Shown piece after piece: positions 37,100 through 48,472 of a stretch of 64,000 nucleotides of DNA. The translations under genes and the position numbers were made by a program. Origin of the DNA: Cordia subcordata (Eukaryota > Streptophyta > Magnoliopsida > Boraginales > Cordiaceae); contig JAPTOF010000021.1 in assembly GCA_028554755.1 (NCBI GenBank), forward strand, positions 7,169,001 through 7,233,000, in the 5' to 3' direction. The notes below the pieces were generated by a model, which was not told the origin of the DNA, made no database searches, and saw only the letters and a list, made by a program, of their open reading frames with translations. Each line of letters opens with the position of its first letter. Position 1 is the first letter of the stretch.

Positions 37100-38575
37100 T
37101 TGGTCTCTTCAACGGGCTTGCTAGGAGGTTCATCATCTTGTTTCGCCTTATCTCCTTCTTCTTACTACCTTCTTGCTTGTTACCTTCTCTAGTTGTCTAC
37201 CATTTCAAAAAAAAACTACCTTGCATTGCTCTTTTGGATTAACTACAGTTTTACTAGGTAGATTACCTTGAGGCCTAAAATTAGAAGAACTAGCTATTTG
37301 CCCTATTTACATCTCCAAGTTTCTGTTGTGGTTAGCTAGTTAATCTATTTTTTATTCCAACTTCTCAAATCTTTCTGTAGTCACACTAGTAAGTCTCTCA
37401 ATTGCTACTTCCCATCCTTGCTTACTCTTTTGAGGTAAAGCTATTCCTTGAGTTCTTACTTGGAATCCTGGAGGATAAGGTGGATTAAGTTGGTTGCCTT
37501 GATTGCTCTATGAAAAGTTCAGGTGATTTCTCCATCCTAGGTTATATGTGGTGGAATAAGGATTATTCTGTTGCCTGTTAAAATTGGAAACAAACTACAT
37601 TTGGTCTTGGCATTTAGAACTCAAATGAGCACCTCTACAAGAACCACAACTCAAGGATGGGTGAGATACAGCATTAACGTTCAATTGACCAAGCATCTTC
37701 ACAAGAGAATCAACTTTAGCATTTATCATACTAATACCATCCACCTCATACATACTTGCCTTCTTGGGTGTAGCTCTCTCATTGTACCATTGATAGTTGT
37801 TCGAAGCCATCCCCTCTAAAAGAGCTTTTGCATCTTCAGTAGATTTAGTCATTAAAGCTCCTCTTGTAGCTACATCTATGGTAATTCGAACAGAATGTGA
37901 CAACCCATTGTAGAATGTTTGCACAATTAACCATTCTGGGTGCCCATGGTGTGGACACCTTCTCTGTAATTCCTTATATCTTTCCCAAGCTTCACATAAA
38001 GATTCACCATCAAATTGACTAAAGCTAGTGATATCATTCCTGAGTTTAGCAGTCTTACTAGGCGGGAAATATTTCGCTAAAAAGGAAGATGAGAGGGCAT
38101 CCCAAGTAGTAAAAGAATTAAGAGATATAGAATTTAACCATACCTTAGCCTTATCTCACAAAGAGAAAGGAAATAATCTCAAACGGATGGCATCTTCTGA
38201 CACACCATTCATCTTGACAGTATCACATTTTTCGAAGAAATTGGACAAAAGTGCATTTGGATCTTTAGTCACCTCTCCACCAAATTGATCTTGCTGCACA
38301 ATTTGAATAAGGCCCAGTTTGATTTTGAAATTGTTTGCATTAATTGGCGGCCTAACAATGCAAGTTCGAGCTCCTCGTACACTAGGTGTACCATACTCAT
38401 GCAGTGCCCTCGCCTCTTCTTTGCTGTTCTCAGCCATCTCAATTTGTTGCTCTCTTTTCAACTTACAATTTCTTTCTTTCTTCAGTGTATGAAACGTTCG
38501 CTCAATCTCAGTGTCAAATTCCACCAACTCCAAGCTTTGACTTTGTCTCAGTTTCATGTACCTAGAAACTGACAC
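37100..38575 (-). pseudogene. Gypsy gag
   Basis: Starts MSVSRYMKLRQSQSLELVEF at 38575. Pieces in two frames: PINANNFKIKLGLIQIVQQD and QFGGEVTKDPNALLSNFFEK (38156-38330), a middle part WDALSSSFLAKYFPPSKTAK and FDGESLCEAWERYKEL (37960-38120, Retrotrans_gag), then MQTFYNGLSHSVRITID, EDAKALLEGMASNNYQWYNE and a knuckle-like CGSCRGAHLSSKC at about 37620-37650. It forms the capsid of the element. Shifts and stops make it non-functional. Confidence 0.85.
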
Positions 38576-38649
38576 AATTAAATAAATAACAAGAAAAACT
38601 CTAAATTAATATGGAAAACTCCTAGTATTGATATTGACACTATCACTTC

Positions 38650-38671
38650 TTCGGCAATGGCGCCAAAAACT
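38650..38671 (-). other. Gypsy primer binding site
   Basis: On the minus strand TGGCGCCATTGCCGA lies a few bases after the end of the 5' LTR. It resembles the TGGCGCCGTTGCC class of plant gypsy primer sites. Confidence 0.75.
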
Positions 38672-38768
38672 TGCTATGTGAAATCCGCAAGTGCACAGAA
38701 TCGTGACAAGTAATAAAGAATGAGTAAGAGTATCGTCCCACATTCCTATCCTCCTCCTCTCCAATGTG

Positions 38769-38824
<56 letters not shown>

Positions 38825-39336
38825 CTGTTAGCAACACCTCAAGTTCACAAGTTTTCCATAAAGAGAGTTTTTTTTTCCAATTTGGTCTCCACTTTGTCTT
38901 CAATGTGGGCTCACAAATATTGAAAAATTGCAAGACCTTAGCTTCCCATACAAGACACCCTTGCATTCTTTGGTAGTAAGAACTATAAGTGGGCCCTATA
39001 GCATTTATTACACTTGGCCTTTTTTTTCAATTTTCATCCAAAACTTTTCAGTGTATTTTTCATCATCTTAGGGTTTAAACTGGGCTAAGAACAAAAAATG
39101 AAAGTTGTAGGTCTTGAAGTTAGCTTTCTCTAGCCACTTGAATCACCTTATTTTGACATTTGAGCAAAAAGTTATGCCAAAAATATGGAGACCGCACAAA
39201 ATTGTCCAAATTTTATAACCTGCGAAAATTCTGAAAATAAAATCAAATAAATTCACATTCATCCCAAAATTTTTGGAAGGCTCAAAATTAAGTTTAGAAA
39301 AAGGTATAGAATTAAATAAAAAATATAAGCTCATCA
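38672..39336 (-). repeat. Gypsy 5' LTR, 665 bp, with (TA)n expansion
   Basis: On the plus strand it reads TGCTATGTGAAATCCGCAAG to AAGCTCATCA. A TA run of about 50 bp at 38772-38822 replaces the short interrupted tract of the other LTR and explains most of the length difference. Confidence 0.9.
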
Positions 39337-41159
39337 GTAAGCTATGAGTACTTTCCAGTTGGCAATCCACTTTGGCATGTGGGATAAGAGGGTTCTCCAC
39401 ATTGGCTGCCAAGTCATGAGAAGTTCAAAAAATATGAGCATTTGTAGCATTGTTTCCCGTGTGGAAGAGAGGAGAATTCGTTGGACCGAAGCTATTACCC
39501 ATCGGGTTGACGTGTGCTGTCATAATCTCATGTGATTGAGCTAGAGTGGTGTACCCGACATGTGTTGTCCTTCCATGAGTAGTTTGGCCAGAAAAGAACC
39601 CTTTTGACTTGCAATGTGTTCAGCAATATCGATTTTATCCAGCTGTAGCATGTAATTGCACATTGGATAAAGATTAGACTGGATAAACATTACATCTTCT
39701 CTGACGTGCTGAAATTCACTACCTGATTCAGATTTTGAGCCAAGTTCGCCCTTATTTCTAGTTAGCAATGGATTTTTTGAAGCAAGGTTAATATTCTTCA
39801 TCATATTGGAAGCATTTTTAGTGCCATTTAGCTCAAGATTTTCGTGTTGATCAGTTTGTTGACGTAAATTCGAGCTACTTCCAAATTGATTTCTAGCAGC
39901 CACTTTTGTGTATGTTTGTGAGTTTGCAAGACTAGCTTCAACCATCTTATTCTTGCATTTTCTACTCAAACTTTTAACGAGCTCCATCTTTGAAATATTA
40001 TAACTTTCCTCTCGATAATTTCTCAAACTAACTGATAGTAGACTTGCCTCTTAGCTTTTTCGATTTTCCTGTCTAACTCATCCAAACAAAGAGATGAAAT
40101 CTCCTGCGATTTAGCTTTTTTCACGGTGGAACCTTGAGAAAAGAAGCACGAGGAAGGTGAAGCTTCTGCCTTAGGCGAATTTGCACGGGATTTGGAGCTT
40201 CCATAGAGCATTTGAAGCTTCTTGCTACCAATGGAATGATCATCATCCGAATCTTCAAGGAAAACTAATCCTTCAAGTCCAAGAGAACGACTTAAACAAA
40301 CTTCTTTTGTTGCTTTTGTTGCTAATCGAGCACTAACACGAGTTTTGGAAGAGAAAGATCTTTTCTTTTTGCCCATGGGTGTTGGAATTTATGGTGGTCA
40401 ATGCACTACAAAAAAAATTCAAATTTGAGACGAAAATTTTTCCCTCTCAAAAAGCCTCATCTTGAACGTTGAGACAAAAAATTTTATGTCTCTATTAAAG
40501 ACAAAAAACTTTTCAGTTTAAGACAAATTTTTTGTCTCAAATTCACCTTTAATCTTATCTCTAATCCATATCTCAAAAGTATTTGCAGATATCGTAATTA
40601 CTAATTTAAGTTCATATTTAATTTGACTACTATTACATAAGCATTTTATTAATTTTGAATTAGGCAAAAACCCAATAATAGGTTCTCCTCCTAAAAATAA
40701 ATAATTTAAACTAATAAAAATAAATACTATACTTGATTTTTGCCAGAAGGCCAAACAAAGTGTACTTGGGCTCATCTTGGTTCGTTCCTTTTATAGATTA
40801 GCTTTAGGTTCTACTACACATCTCGCGTCGATGTGTGATCTCCTTGATGAGTTGGTAAAGTTTGTGACCTTTGACTAGTCCTATTCAGTAGGAGTGAGCA
40901 CAATTCGGTTAGTAACCGATAACCGAACCGAAATTAAATCAAAATAACAATTCGGTTCGGTTATTTAAAATTTCGGTTCGGTTTCAGTTCTCAAAAATTA
41001 GAAAAATTGGTTATCGATTTCGGTTCCGGTTACTATTCTAGAATTTTGGTTATTAATTGATATAACCGAAATAGACTATAACGACGTCGTTTTGAGTTTT
41101 TAGTAATAAACTAATTTTATTTATATGCTTTTATAATTTTGTAGTTTTGTTAAAAGTTA

Positions 41160-42345
41160 AAACAATTAAACAAATATCAGTATATCACTCATCTCATTCT
41201 CATCAGATTCCTAAATCCTAAATCATCTAAAAAATCCTAGCCCCCAAAATTCTCCTCTCAGATTCTCGAGTCCACACTCCACAGTCCACTCTTCAATCCT
41301 CACGGCTCGTGCGTCGCATGTCTCCGGCCAGCCTCGCACTAAAATCATTGCTTGTCTCTGGCCAGCCTCGCACCAAAACTGTCACATTCTCACGCGGTGA
41401 CACCTCCGGCCAACGTCACAACGTCACACATCTCAAGCTCTCTAATCTCTGAGAGAGATTCTCTCAAGCCGCTCATGCCTCACGGTACGTTGCCGGTCGT
41501 TCATTTTCACAAATGTCAATTTACCTGAAATGAAATGAAAGCTAATTATCTGATCTATCCTTGATTGCTTCATCAAGAAATGCTTTATTGCTTAAAAGTC
41601 AAAAAAGTTTCATCTTTAATTTAATCTATTTAGCTTTTCATTTTTCTATTATAGCTCGTCTCCTGCAATTACTACAATTTTTTTTTCTCTTTGCTTCAAA
41701 TTACCTGTTTAGCTTTTTAATCTCTTTTTCACCTACCATATTGCTTAAAAGTCAAAAAATTTCTCATCTTTCTTGATTTAATCTGCTGTTAGGTTACCAT
41801 TTAGTTTCAAAGTTAATATATTTCATTTTCTTTACTTTCTGCATTCTTGAGAGTTTCTCAAAATTGCATGTTTTGGGTTATCAATTGAATGCCTAGCTAA
41901 GAAGCAATTTCAATCAATGTTTTCCATTTGGTATAGAAGACCACTGAAGCTGGCTCGAAGCGTGAGGCTTTTTGATTAGTAATGTTTGCCATTTGGTATA
42001 GAGTCATCGTTGATGACAAGGCCTTCCAGTAGAAGAAGAGAGGCAGCAGTAAATGTAGTCCTAGTAAAACATTTGAAAAAAAAATGATTGCTGTAACAAA
42101 TTATTTACATTAGTTTCATTTGTTCTCTGTCCTTGCTTCAAAATTTGTCTCTTTATACATTCTTCCTCTCTTAAATTCTAGACATTACTAATTCTTTTTT
42201 GGGTTTTATAGCCTTCAAAATGGAATCAAGTGCTTCATCTTGTAATGTAAGTTTAATATTATCTCAAACTATATAAGTTATTATCATTTAGATTACTGTT
42301 TTGGTTATACAATATTGCTAAGTCTAAGTTTTTGTTTGTGAACGG
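41160..42345 (+). other. hAT 5' leader region
   Basis: Non-coding sequence between the left terminal repeats and the transposase start; it probably holds the promoter, untranslated leader and an intron. No confident promoter element was read. A small frame around 41561-41776 looks accidental. Confidence 0.5.
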
Positions 42346-44401
42346 ATGGCGGATGATCGAGATATACGAATAAGTGGGAGTTCTCAATCAATTGATCAAA
42401 GTGTTGATCTTGGGAATTCAAGTTACGTAGCTCAACAACAATCCAAGAGAAAAGCAATGAAGGCAAGATCAACAGTATGGGAGCATTTTACCAAATTCAA
42501 TAATGAGGCAAGTGAGAAAAAAGCTAAATGTTATTATTGTGGTAATGTGTTAGCTAGTGACCCTGTAAAGAATGGCACTACTCCCCTAAAAAAATACTTG
42601 CAAACTTGCAAAAATTATCCTCCTAATCTAGAGTTAGGCGAGCGTCAACAAGAATTAAATCTTGTGCCAAAAGAGGAGGGAAAATGGGCAACTTTAACAA
42701 ATTGGAAATTTGATCAACAACGAAGTCGACAGGATTTAGCTACTATGGTGATTGAAGATGAACTTCCTTTTAGCTTTGTTGAGGGTCGAGGTTTTAGGAG
42801 GTTTATATGCAATCTTCAACCTAAGTTTCACATTCCATCAAGATTTACTGTTAGAAGAGATTGTTACCAATTTTATGAAGATGAAAGGGCTAGGTTGAAG
42901 AGATTGTTGAACAACAATAGTAGAGGCATGTGTCTAACTACTGACACATGGATTTCTGATCAACAAATTAATTACATGTGTCTTACTGCTCATTTCATTG
43001 ATGATGAATGGAATTTGTAAAAGAAAATTATAAACTTTTGTCCCATTTTTTCTCATAAAGGTGAGTTTGTGGGAAAATCAATTGAGAAATGTTTACTTGA
43101 ATGGGGATTGGATAGAGTCTTCATCATATCGTTGATAATGCTAGCTCTAATGATGTGACTATTGCATATTTGAAAAGGAAGATGATTAATTGGGGTACAT
43201 GTGTTGCTAATGGAAAATTTATGCATGTTAGATGTGTTGCCCATATTCTTAACCTTATTGTTCAAGATGGGTTGAAAGATATTAAAATTTCAGTTAGTCG
43301 TGTTAAAGCAGCAGTAAGATTTATTCGATGTTCACCTTCTCGATTGAAAAAGTTCAAAGATTGTGCTGAAAAAGAAAAATTGAATACTAAGAAAGGATTG
43401 TGCTTAGATGTGAGCACTAGATGGAATTCAACTTTTATTATGTTGAAGGTTGCTTTACACTATACATGAGCTTTTGACAGATTTGATGAGCATGATCCTT
43501 TTTATAAAGTAGAGCTTTCAAGTATTGAAGCTAAATGGGCAGGAGTCCCTGAACAGGAAGATTGGGATAATGTTAGGAGAATTGTTGCTTTCTTGGGACA
43601 CTTCTTTGATCTAACATTAAAGGTGTCGGGAACTCGTTATGTGACAATTAATATATTTTTTCATGACATTAGTAACCTTTATTTGATTCTAAAAAAATTG
43701 CAATTGAATGAGGACATTGATTTGAGTGTGATGGCTACCAAAATGAAAACAAAATTTGACAAGTATTGGGGAGACATAGAGAAAATGAATATGACCATTT
43801 TTATTGCTGTTATTGTTCATCCTCGATACAAGTTTGATTATGTGGATTATGCCATTAATGAAATGTATGGGGCCAGCAGAATGGTTTGGGAAGTAAGGTG
43901 AAGGATGTGTTGGTTGCTCTATTTGAGGAATATAAATAAAAAAATGTTGGCATTGGTGATGGTGACTGTAAGAGCTCACAAAGATTTGTAGATGATGTTC
44001 AACCAAATGACATTTTGATTGAGGATATGGTTGCAAGATATAAAAAGCACAAGAGTAGTTCTGGGGGTCCTGGTGCTAAATTTGAATTGGATAAGTATTT
44101 GACAGAATTTCCTGAAGAGGACAAAAAGGGATTTGATATATTGAAATGGTGGCACATGAACTCAAGTAGATATCCTGTTCTCTCACTAATGGCTCGTCAT
44201 GTGTTGGCAATACCAGTTTCTACAGTAGCTTCAGAATCGACCTTTAGTACAGGTGGACGTGTTCTTAGTCCTTTTAGGAGTTCTTTAACTCCTAAGATAG
44301 TCCAAGCTCTCATATGTGCTCAGGATTGGCTTCGATCATCATCAGACCCAATCAAGATTAAAGAAGATTTGGATGAGTTGGACAAATTTGAAGAAGTTTA
44401 A
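42346..44401 (+). pseudogene. hAT transposase (BED finger, catalytic region, hAT dimerisation domain), broken
   Basis: Starts MADDRDIRISGSSQSID. The BED region VWEHFTKF with CYYCGNV and PLKKYLQTC lacks the usual His, which reads Tyr. A segment with CLTTDTWISDQQINYMCLTA follows. After a stop at 43018-43020 and shifts, the chain continues with NLIVQDGLKD, CLDVSTRWNST and, after a TGA at 43468-43470, with KYWGDIEKMN and HPRYKFDYVDY. The C-terminal piece 44015-44401 keeps the whole dimerisation domain: DILKWWHMNSSRYPVLSLMA, IPVSTVASESTFSTGGRVL and ALICAQDWLR, ending at TAA. It cannot encode a full transposase now. Confidence 0.92.
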
Positions 44402-44854
44402 TCTTTCAACTGTACGCGATTTACTAATTTATCATTGTGGTTATGATATTATATGTTTATAGCTAATGTTTTTTCTTTTCAATAATTTACAGAGTTATCC
44501 AAGAATGATGGAGCAGCAGACCCTTCACTTAATGTTACCTTTTCTACATTTTAGTTTGATTTGCGTGTTTGTTATAATCTTGTGATTGTATCTATAGGAT
44601 ATCTTGCGTTATTTTGATGTTGAATCTGGTGAATATTTGGACTTTCAGGACTGTTAGGTGGAAGAATGTTTGCAATAGGACTTTCAAGACAGGGGTTAAG
44701 TTAGTAAATGTTGTTATATTGATATGTTTTTCATGCAGCAGGTTATTAGAGAATCATTTAGTAGGTTCCAAGCTGTGGAGTATGAAAAATTGAAAATAAA
44801 TAATTTTGCTAAATTTTTTTATTTGCAAACATGATTTTCTGTCCACTGTTACAG

Positions 44855-46190
44855 TAAGGAAGTAATGTTATATGGGTTAGTTGCGTTTCCTGCGATGGTT
44901 GCCCAACAACAAGTGGCCTTCAAGTAAATTCACCATCCCTATCTGAACCTTGTCTTTTGATTTCTTGAATTTCCTTTCTTCTGTAGGGCATTGAATAACA
45001 ATCAATTTTCATTCTTGGAGTTCTTCTTGAATTGCACAGATTCAGCTCGAGTTCTGCTAAGTATAGAAGGCAAAATTTATAAATATTCACTGAGCTAATA
45101 AGCTTTATGTATGTGCAAATTTATAAATATTAATTGAGCTAATAAGCTTTATGTATGTGCAATCTTCCTAATCAAGGTGCATTTAATTTAGATCCAGTTC
45201 ACTTTTGTTATTCTTGAGCAACAACAAAGGTCATTATCAAATTGGTGTATACCCTAAGTTTTCTCTGTTGATGTGGTTTTGCTGCTTGTGAATGATGATG
45301 TCATTTTATAGTGTTTCAGATCTATGAGAGTCTAAATCTTTCTACATACATATTGAGGATGATATCACCAGCATTTTGTCTCTCATGGAAAACCACTCTT
45401 TACTTTAGATCATGTGAACAAAAGTCAAGATTAGCAATCAACTATTTGTGCTACTTTTTGATGAGTTTTTCTTATGTCCAAACTGTCAGGCCACAATATG
45501 CAAAGTATTGCTGTCAATGGGCAAATATTGTCTATTAATCCATCAATTTTTTCAACATCCAACAACCGTGGAACAATAATTGATTCTGGGACAAATTTAT
45601 CCTACCTTACTGAAGAAGTGTTTGATCCTTTTGTTGAGGCAGTAAGTTTCAGTAATCAAGTTCTTTCAATTTTCTATATTTACTCTAAGCAATCTTTGAT
45701 GCTTGACACTTGAAGTTTAGAGACAATCAGCATAACTCTTTGATGCTTGACATTTGAAGTTTAGAGACAATAAGCATGACTCTTTGATGCTTGACATTTG
45801 AAGTTTAGAGACATCATTTTGTTATTACCTGATGGAGATTTACTCTCAATCTGCTTTTCTCTGTAGATCAATCAGAATGTTTTGCAATCTGTGCACCTTT
45901 TTGCCTCCAAGGGAAATTAGTGTTATTTAGTCCCTTCCAGGTCCTCCTTTAATGAATAAGTTTCCTCGTTTTTGCATGTTGTTGATAGCCTTAACCATTA
46001 TGTGATCTTTAGTTTTTCTTTTGCAAAACTGAATTATGGATCCAACATACTCCAGAGTCTAGTGTCTCAGAGATATTTCCCATGGTTAGCTTGAACTTCT
46101 TGGGTGGTGCATCAATGATATTAAAGCCCGAGGACTACCTTTTGCAGGAGAATTCTATTATGAGTTATCCCACTAGTCTTAAAGTTTGGT
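44855..46190 (+). pseudogene. Captured fragments of an A1-family aspartyl protease gene, introns retained
   Basis: Coding pieces in one orientation: [19 protein letters not shown] at about 44868-44925 (the segment right after the first catalytic motif), followed by a donor [26 protein letters not shown], then [20 protein letters not shown] and VFDPFVEA at about 45493-45642 (with the second DSG motif), followed by GTAAGT; INQNVLQSVHLFASKGN then a stop replacing Gln at about 45868-45920; and [20 protein letters not shown] with PEDYLLQE at about 46070-46155. These match plant aspartic proteinase-like proteins (vacuolar or secreted pepsin-fold enzymes). Introns remain, so it came from genomic DNA, not mRNA. 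It lies inside the hAT target duplications. Confidence 0.82.
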
Positions 46191-46501
46191 GATTGCCTTA
46201 TTGCCTTGGCTGGGGATGAAATGGCACTTGATATGTTGCTATCCTCAATTGCCCACATGTTGAATAGATTTAAGTTGAGCACTCTTATTTATCTTATTTA
46301 AAAGGTTCACTTTGAGAGAATCAAGTGGAGAAGATCGAGTATTAGTTTCTTTTAGAGCCCAAAATAGTTACATAGTTTTGACAGATATCAACATAAGCTT
46401 AGTTGTCATATTTCTTATTTATTGCTGATTCCTTCTAAGAAATGTTATGGTTGTTGCCCTTGTTTTGGATCTGACTGTTGAAGCTATTGCTTGACTCATG
46501 G

Positions 46502-46892
46502 GATATACATTACTGCTGAGCTTGATTGAGTATAAGACCCTTGTGATGTGTGGTGACCTAGAAAGAGCAAATGAAGTCTTCCCTTCAATTCCCAGGGAGT
46601 ATCTCAATAGGTATTATCACCTTTTGGATTATAACACTATTATTCTTGAATAAAGTATTTACTGCTATGCAATACTCCTTCCCACCCTAATTTCATGCCT
46701 AATTGGAAATGCTAATGTTGGAATTTGGATGGTCTCTATAATCTTAACTAAGATGTTTGAGTCTTTGTCATTGCTAGCATGGCTAGTTTCTTGGAATCAA
46801 GAGGAATGGTAAAAGAAGCATTGGAAGTTGCTACAGACCCTGATTATAGATTTGAGCTAGCCATACAGCTGGGAAAATTAGAAACATCTAAG
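46502..46892 (+). pseudogene. Captured fragment of a coatomer subunit beta' (COPB2) gene, two exons
   Basis: Exon at about 46502-46610 reads YTLLLSLIEYKTLVMCGDLE then RANEVFPSIPREYLN; intron 46611-46777 with GT and AG; exon 46778-46892 reads [20 protein letters not shown] then [18 protein letters not shown], followed by donor GTAGGT. This is the alpha-solenoid part of the COPI coat subunit beta', which works in Golgi to ER vesicle transport. Only about 70 residues are present. It sits between the protease fragments and the right end of the hAT, so it is a captured piece, not a working gene. Confidence 0.88.
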
Positions 46893-46994
46893 GTAGGTAT
46901 TGCTAAAAGTTAGAACAAGGTTATACTGAGCTGTTCCATTCTTAGTTGTTGATGCATCTTAATTTCTGTGAATTTGCTACTCCCTCAAAGGCTC

Positions 46995-47165
46995 TTCAGT
47001 TAATTCGGTTACTAACCGGAACAGAACCGAAAAAAATTGGTTCCTATAATTCGGTTTTTCTAAAAATTCGGTTCGGTTTCGGTTATTCAAATATTTAAAT
47101 TTCGATTATTGGTTAATTCGGTTATCGGTCAATTTGGTTCGGTTATAACCGAATGCTCAGTACTA
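46995..47165. repeat. hAT right terminal region with subterminal repeats
   Basis: Starts with TTCGGTTACTAACCGGAACA and ends GTTATAACCGAATGCTCAGTACTA in outline; TTCGGTT and its complement occur many times. The same kind of 165-175 bp region closes the MITE at 13243-13964. Confidence 0.75.
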
Positions 47166-47550
47166 CTATTCAGGGATGGGTCTTGATCATTTCTGTTCAA
47201 ATTAATGAAATTTTTTATTTTATTGAAAAAAAAAAATAGATTCGACGTTTAACTTCAGATGATCACTGTAGCTTAAGAACTATCAATGAGAAATCTAAAT
47301 GACATTCCATAAAAATTAAAAAATTAAAAAATATTTTATATTTATTTTTGACTTTAAATATATATTATTACTTTCCGAGGTTTTGAGACGGAATTTAAGA
47401 AATAAAATTTTCATCTCAAAATCTGTCTCAAATATGTCTAAAAATGTTACAGACCTTTGCTTAAAAAATCTGTCTTTATTCCGTCTCAAATTTAGCAATT
47501 TCTAGTAGTGATGGTGGCAATTGGCAGTCAAAGCTGGTGAATTTTAGAAA

Positions 47551-48472
47551 GAAGTGAGTAGGGGTGGAAATTCGGATTGGGTATCCAAATCCGAACCCAA
47601 ACCCGAATCCGATCAGATGCAAAAAATGCAAAAATATATCTGAATCTGGTATCCGAAAAAATCATCGGATATCGGGTAGTAGATCGTGTAGTTTTTTCCT
47701 ACCCAAACTAGATCCGAAAAACCTGAAAAAATACACACACACACACACCCCATTTCATAGTAAATCATTCACCATAATATTCTAATATAACACATATATA
47801 AACACACATTTTATATAATGTATTAATATTAAAATGTGCAATTAAAAAAAGAGAAAAAAAGGTATTCTACAAAAGTAACGAGAAGTTAAATAACATAATT
47901 AAGCTATTTGTAAATAAGTTAGACAACTACATTGAGTAATATAATTAGAATTAACAAAATGTACCATTAATTTAGCATAAATATTTGTTATGTTTAAGTT
48001 ACATAAATGTGGAAATATATTTGTATAGTTAATATTTATTAATTTTTCCTTTTTGTTTGGTTCATAGTTATGATGGAAATGTCTTTATATTTTAAAAAGA
48101 GTTGATTTGTCTATCGTTATTTTGAACAGTCTCTTTTCTTTTATTGGAGCCAATGCTTTGTCTATTGTATACCCGACATCTCTTGTTTATTGGAGCCGAT
48201 GCTTAGTTTTGGGCATCGTGCTATTTGTGCACATAGATGTCATTAGTTTGACTATCAATTATGTATTTGCTAACTTACTGCAAAAAAAAAAAGTAAACAA
48301 TTTTGTATTTTTTAGCTTAATAGAAATGTTGGGTATCCGAACATCAGAATCCGAAAAACCCGGCATCCGAAAAATCCGATATTTTTCTACCCGATCAGAT
48401 ATTTTTTCCCACCCGAACCCAAAAAACCCAGTTATCCAAAAATCTGATCCGATTTTCACCCCTAGAAGTGAG
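47551..48472. mobile_element. hAT-type MITE, 906 bp, with perfect 8-bp target duplication
   Basis: The element is 47559-48464. The left end TAGGGGTGGAAATTCGGA and the complement of the right end TAGGGGTGAAAATCGGATCA form the terminal repeat. The duplication GAAGTGAG is at 47551-47558 and 48465-48472. Subterminal GGGTATCC and CCGAACCC motifs are frequent. The interior is AT-rich without transposase. Its termini differ from those of the 40.9-kb hAT, so it belongs to another family. It sits in the LINE leader, 41 bp from the CACTA element. Confidence 0.92.

Larger units (their letters stand above)
33659..39341 (-). mobile_element. Ty3/gypsy LTR retrotransposon with RT-RNaseH-integrase core deleted
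   Basis: The element spans 33664-39336 (5673 bp). Target duplication GTAAG is at 33659-33663 and 39337-39341. Coding is on the minus strand, so the 5' LTR is the right one (38672-39336). After the LTR comes a primer site TGGCGCCATTGCC, then gag, then protease, then a direct jump to the last part of integrase, then about 1.7 kb of non-coding sequence before the 3' LTR (33664-34301). It therefore depends on other elements for replication enzymes, if it ever moved in this form. Confidence 0.92.
32161..40376 (-). pseudogene. LINE ORF1 (DUF4283 / zf-CCHC_4 type), split by a Gypsy element
   Basis: Begins MGKKKRSFSSKTRVSARLA at 40376, a basic start. The frame shifts near 40025, continues to about 39337, is broken by the Gypsy insertion, and resumes at about 33658. 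There DUF4283-like sequence (LEEVFIEGGSHWNCCLIGQF at 33125-33190) precedes FSWDKVPLWIKLQNVP and GLSYIGSTLGVLLQMDKLT, then WKPLVCSHCNVVDHPTKSCPQ (zf-CCHC_4) at about 32660-32730. An acidic tail ends in IETSPPIPST near 32161. These are the nucleic-acid-binding ORF1 modules of plant L1 elements. It contains several stops and shifts and is dead. Confidence 0.82.
40881..47173 (+). mobile_element. hAT transposon, 6277 bp, with broken transposase and captured host gene fragments
   Basis: The element is 40889-47165 with a perfect 8-bp target duplication CTATTCAG at 40881-40888 and 47166-47173. The left end TAGGAGTGAGCACAATTCGG and the complement of the right end TAGTACTGAGCATTCGGTTA form the terminal repeat; both are followed by repeated TTCGGTT/AACCGAA motifs. 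Contents in order: left terminal region, a 5' leader, transposase remnant (42346-44401), fragments of an aspartyl protease gene (about 44855-46190), fragments of a coatomer beta' gene (46502-46892) and the right terminal region (about 46995-47165). Confidence 0.92.
40401..47513. mobile_element. CACTA (En/Spm) element, about 0.83 kb, carrying a nested hAT
   Basis: Ends CACTACAAAAAAAATTC at 40404 and, at the other side, complement CACTACTAGAAATTGC up to 47510. Both arms continue with AAATTTGAGACG, and further GAGACAAA-type subterminal repeats follow on the left. The 3-bp target duplication ATG is at 40401-40403 and 47511-47513. Apart from the hAT at 40889-47165 only about 0.83 kb belongs to it and no transposase is visible, so it is non-autonomous. 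It inserted in the 5' leader of the LINE, 27 bp upstream of the ORF1 start codon. Confidence 0.9.

Noticed and set aside
45311..46190. Functional aspartyl protease gene
   Set aside because: Exons are few, one has a premature stop, the first catalytic Asp is missing, and the fragments sit inside the hAT element.
46502..46892. Functional coatomer beta' gene
   Set aside because: Only two short exons, about 70 residues, are present and they lie inside a hAT element between its target duplications.
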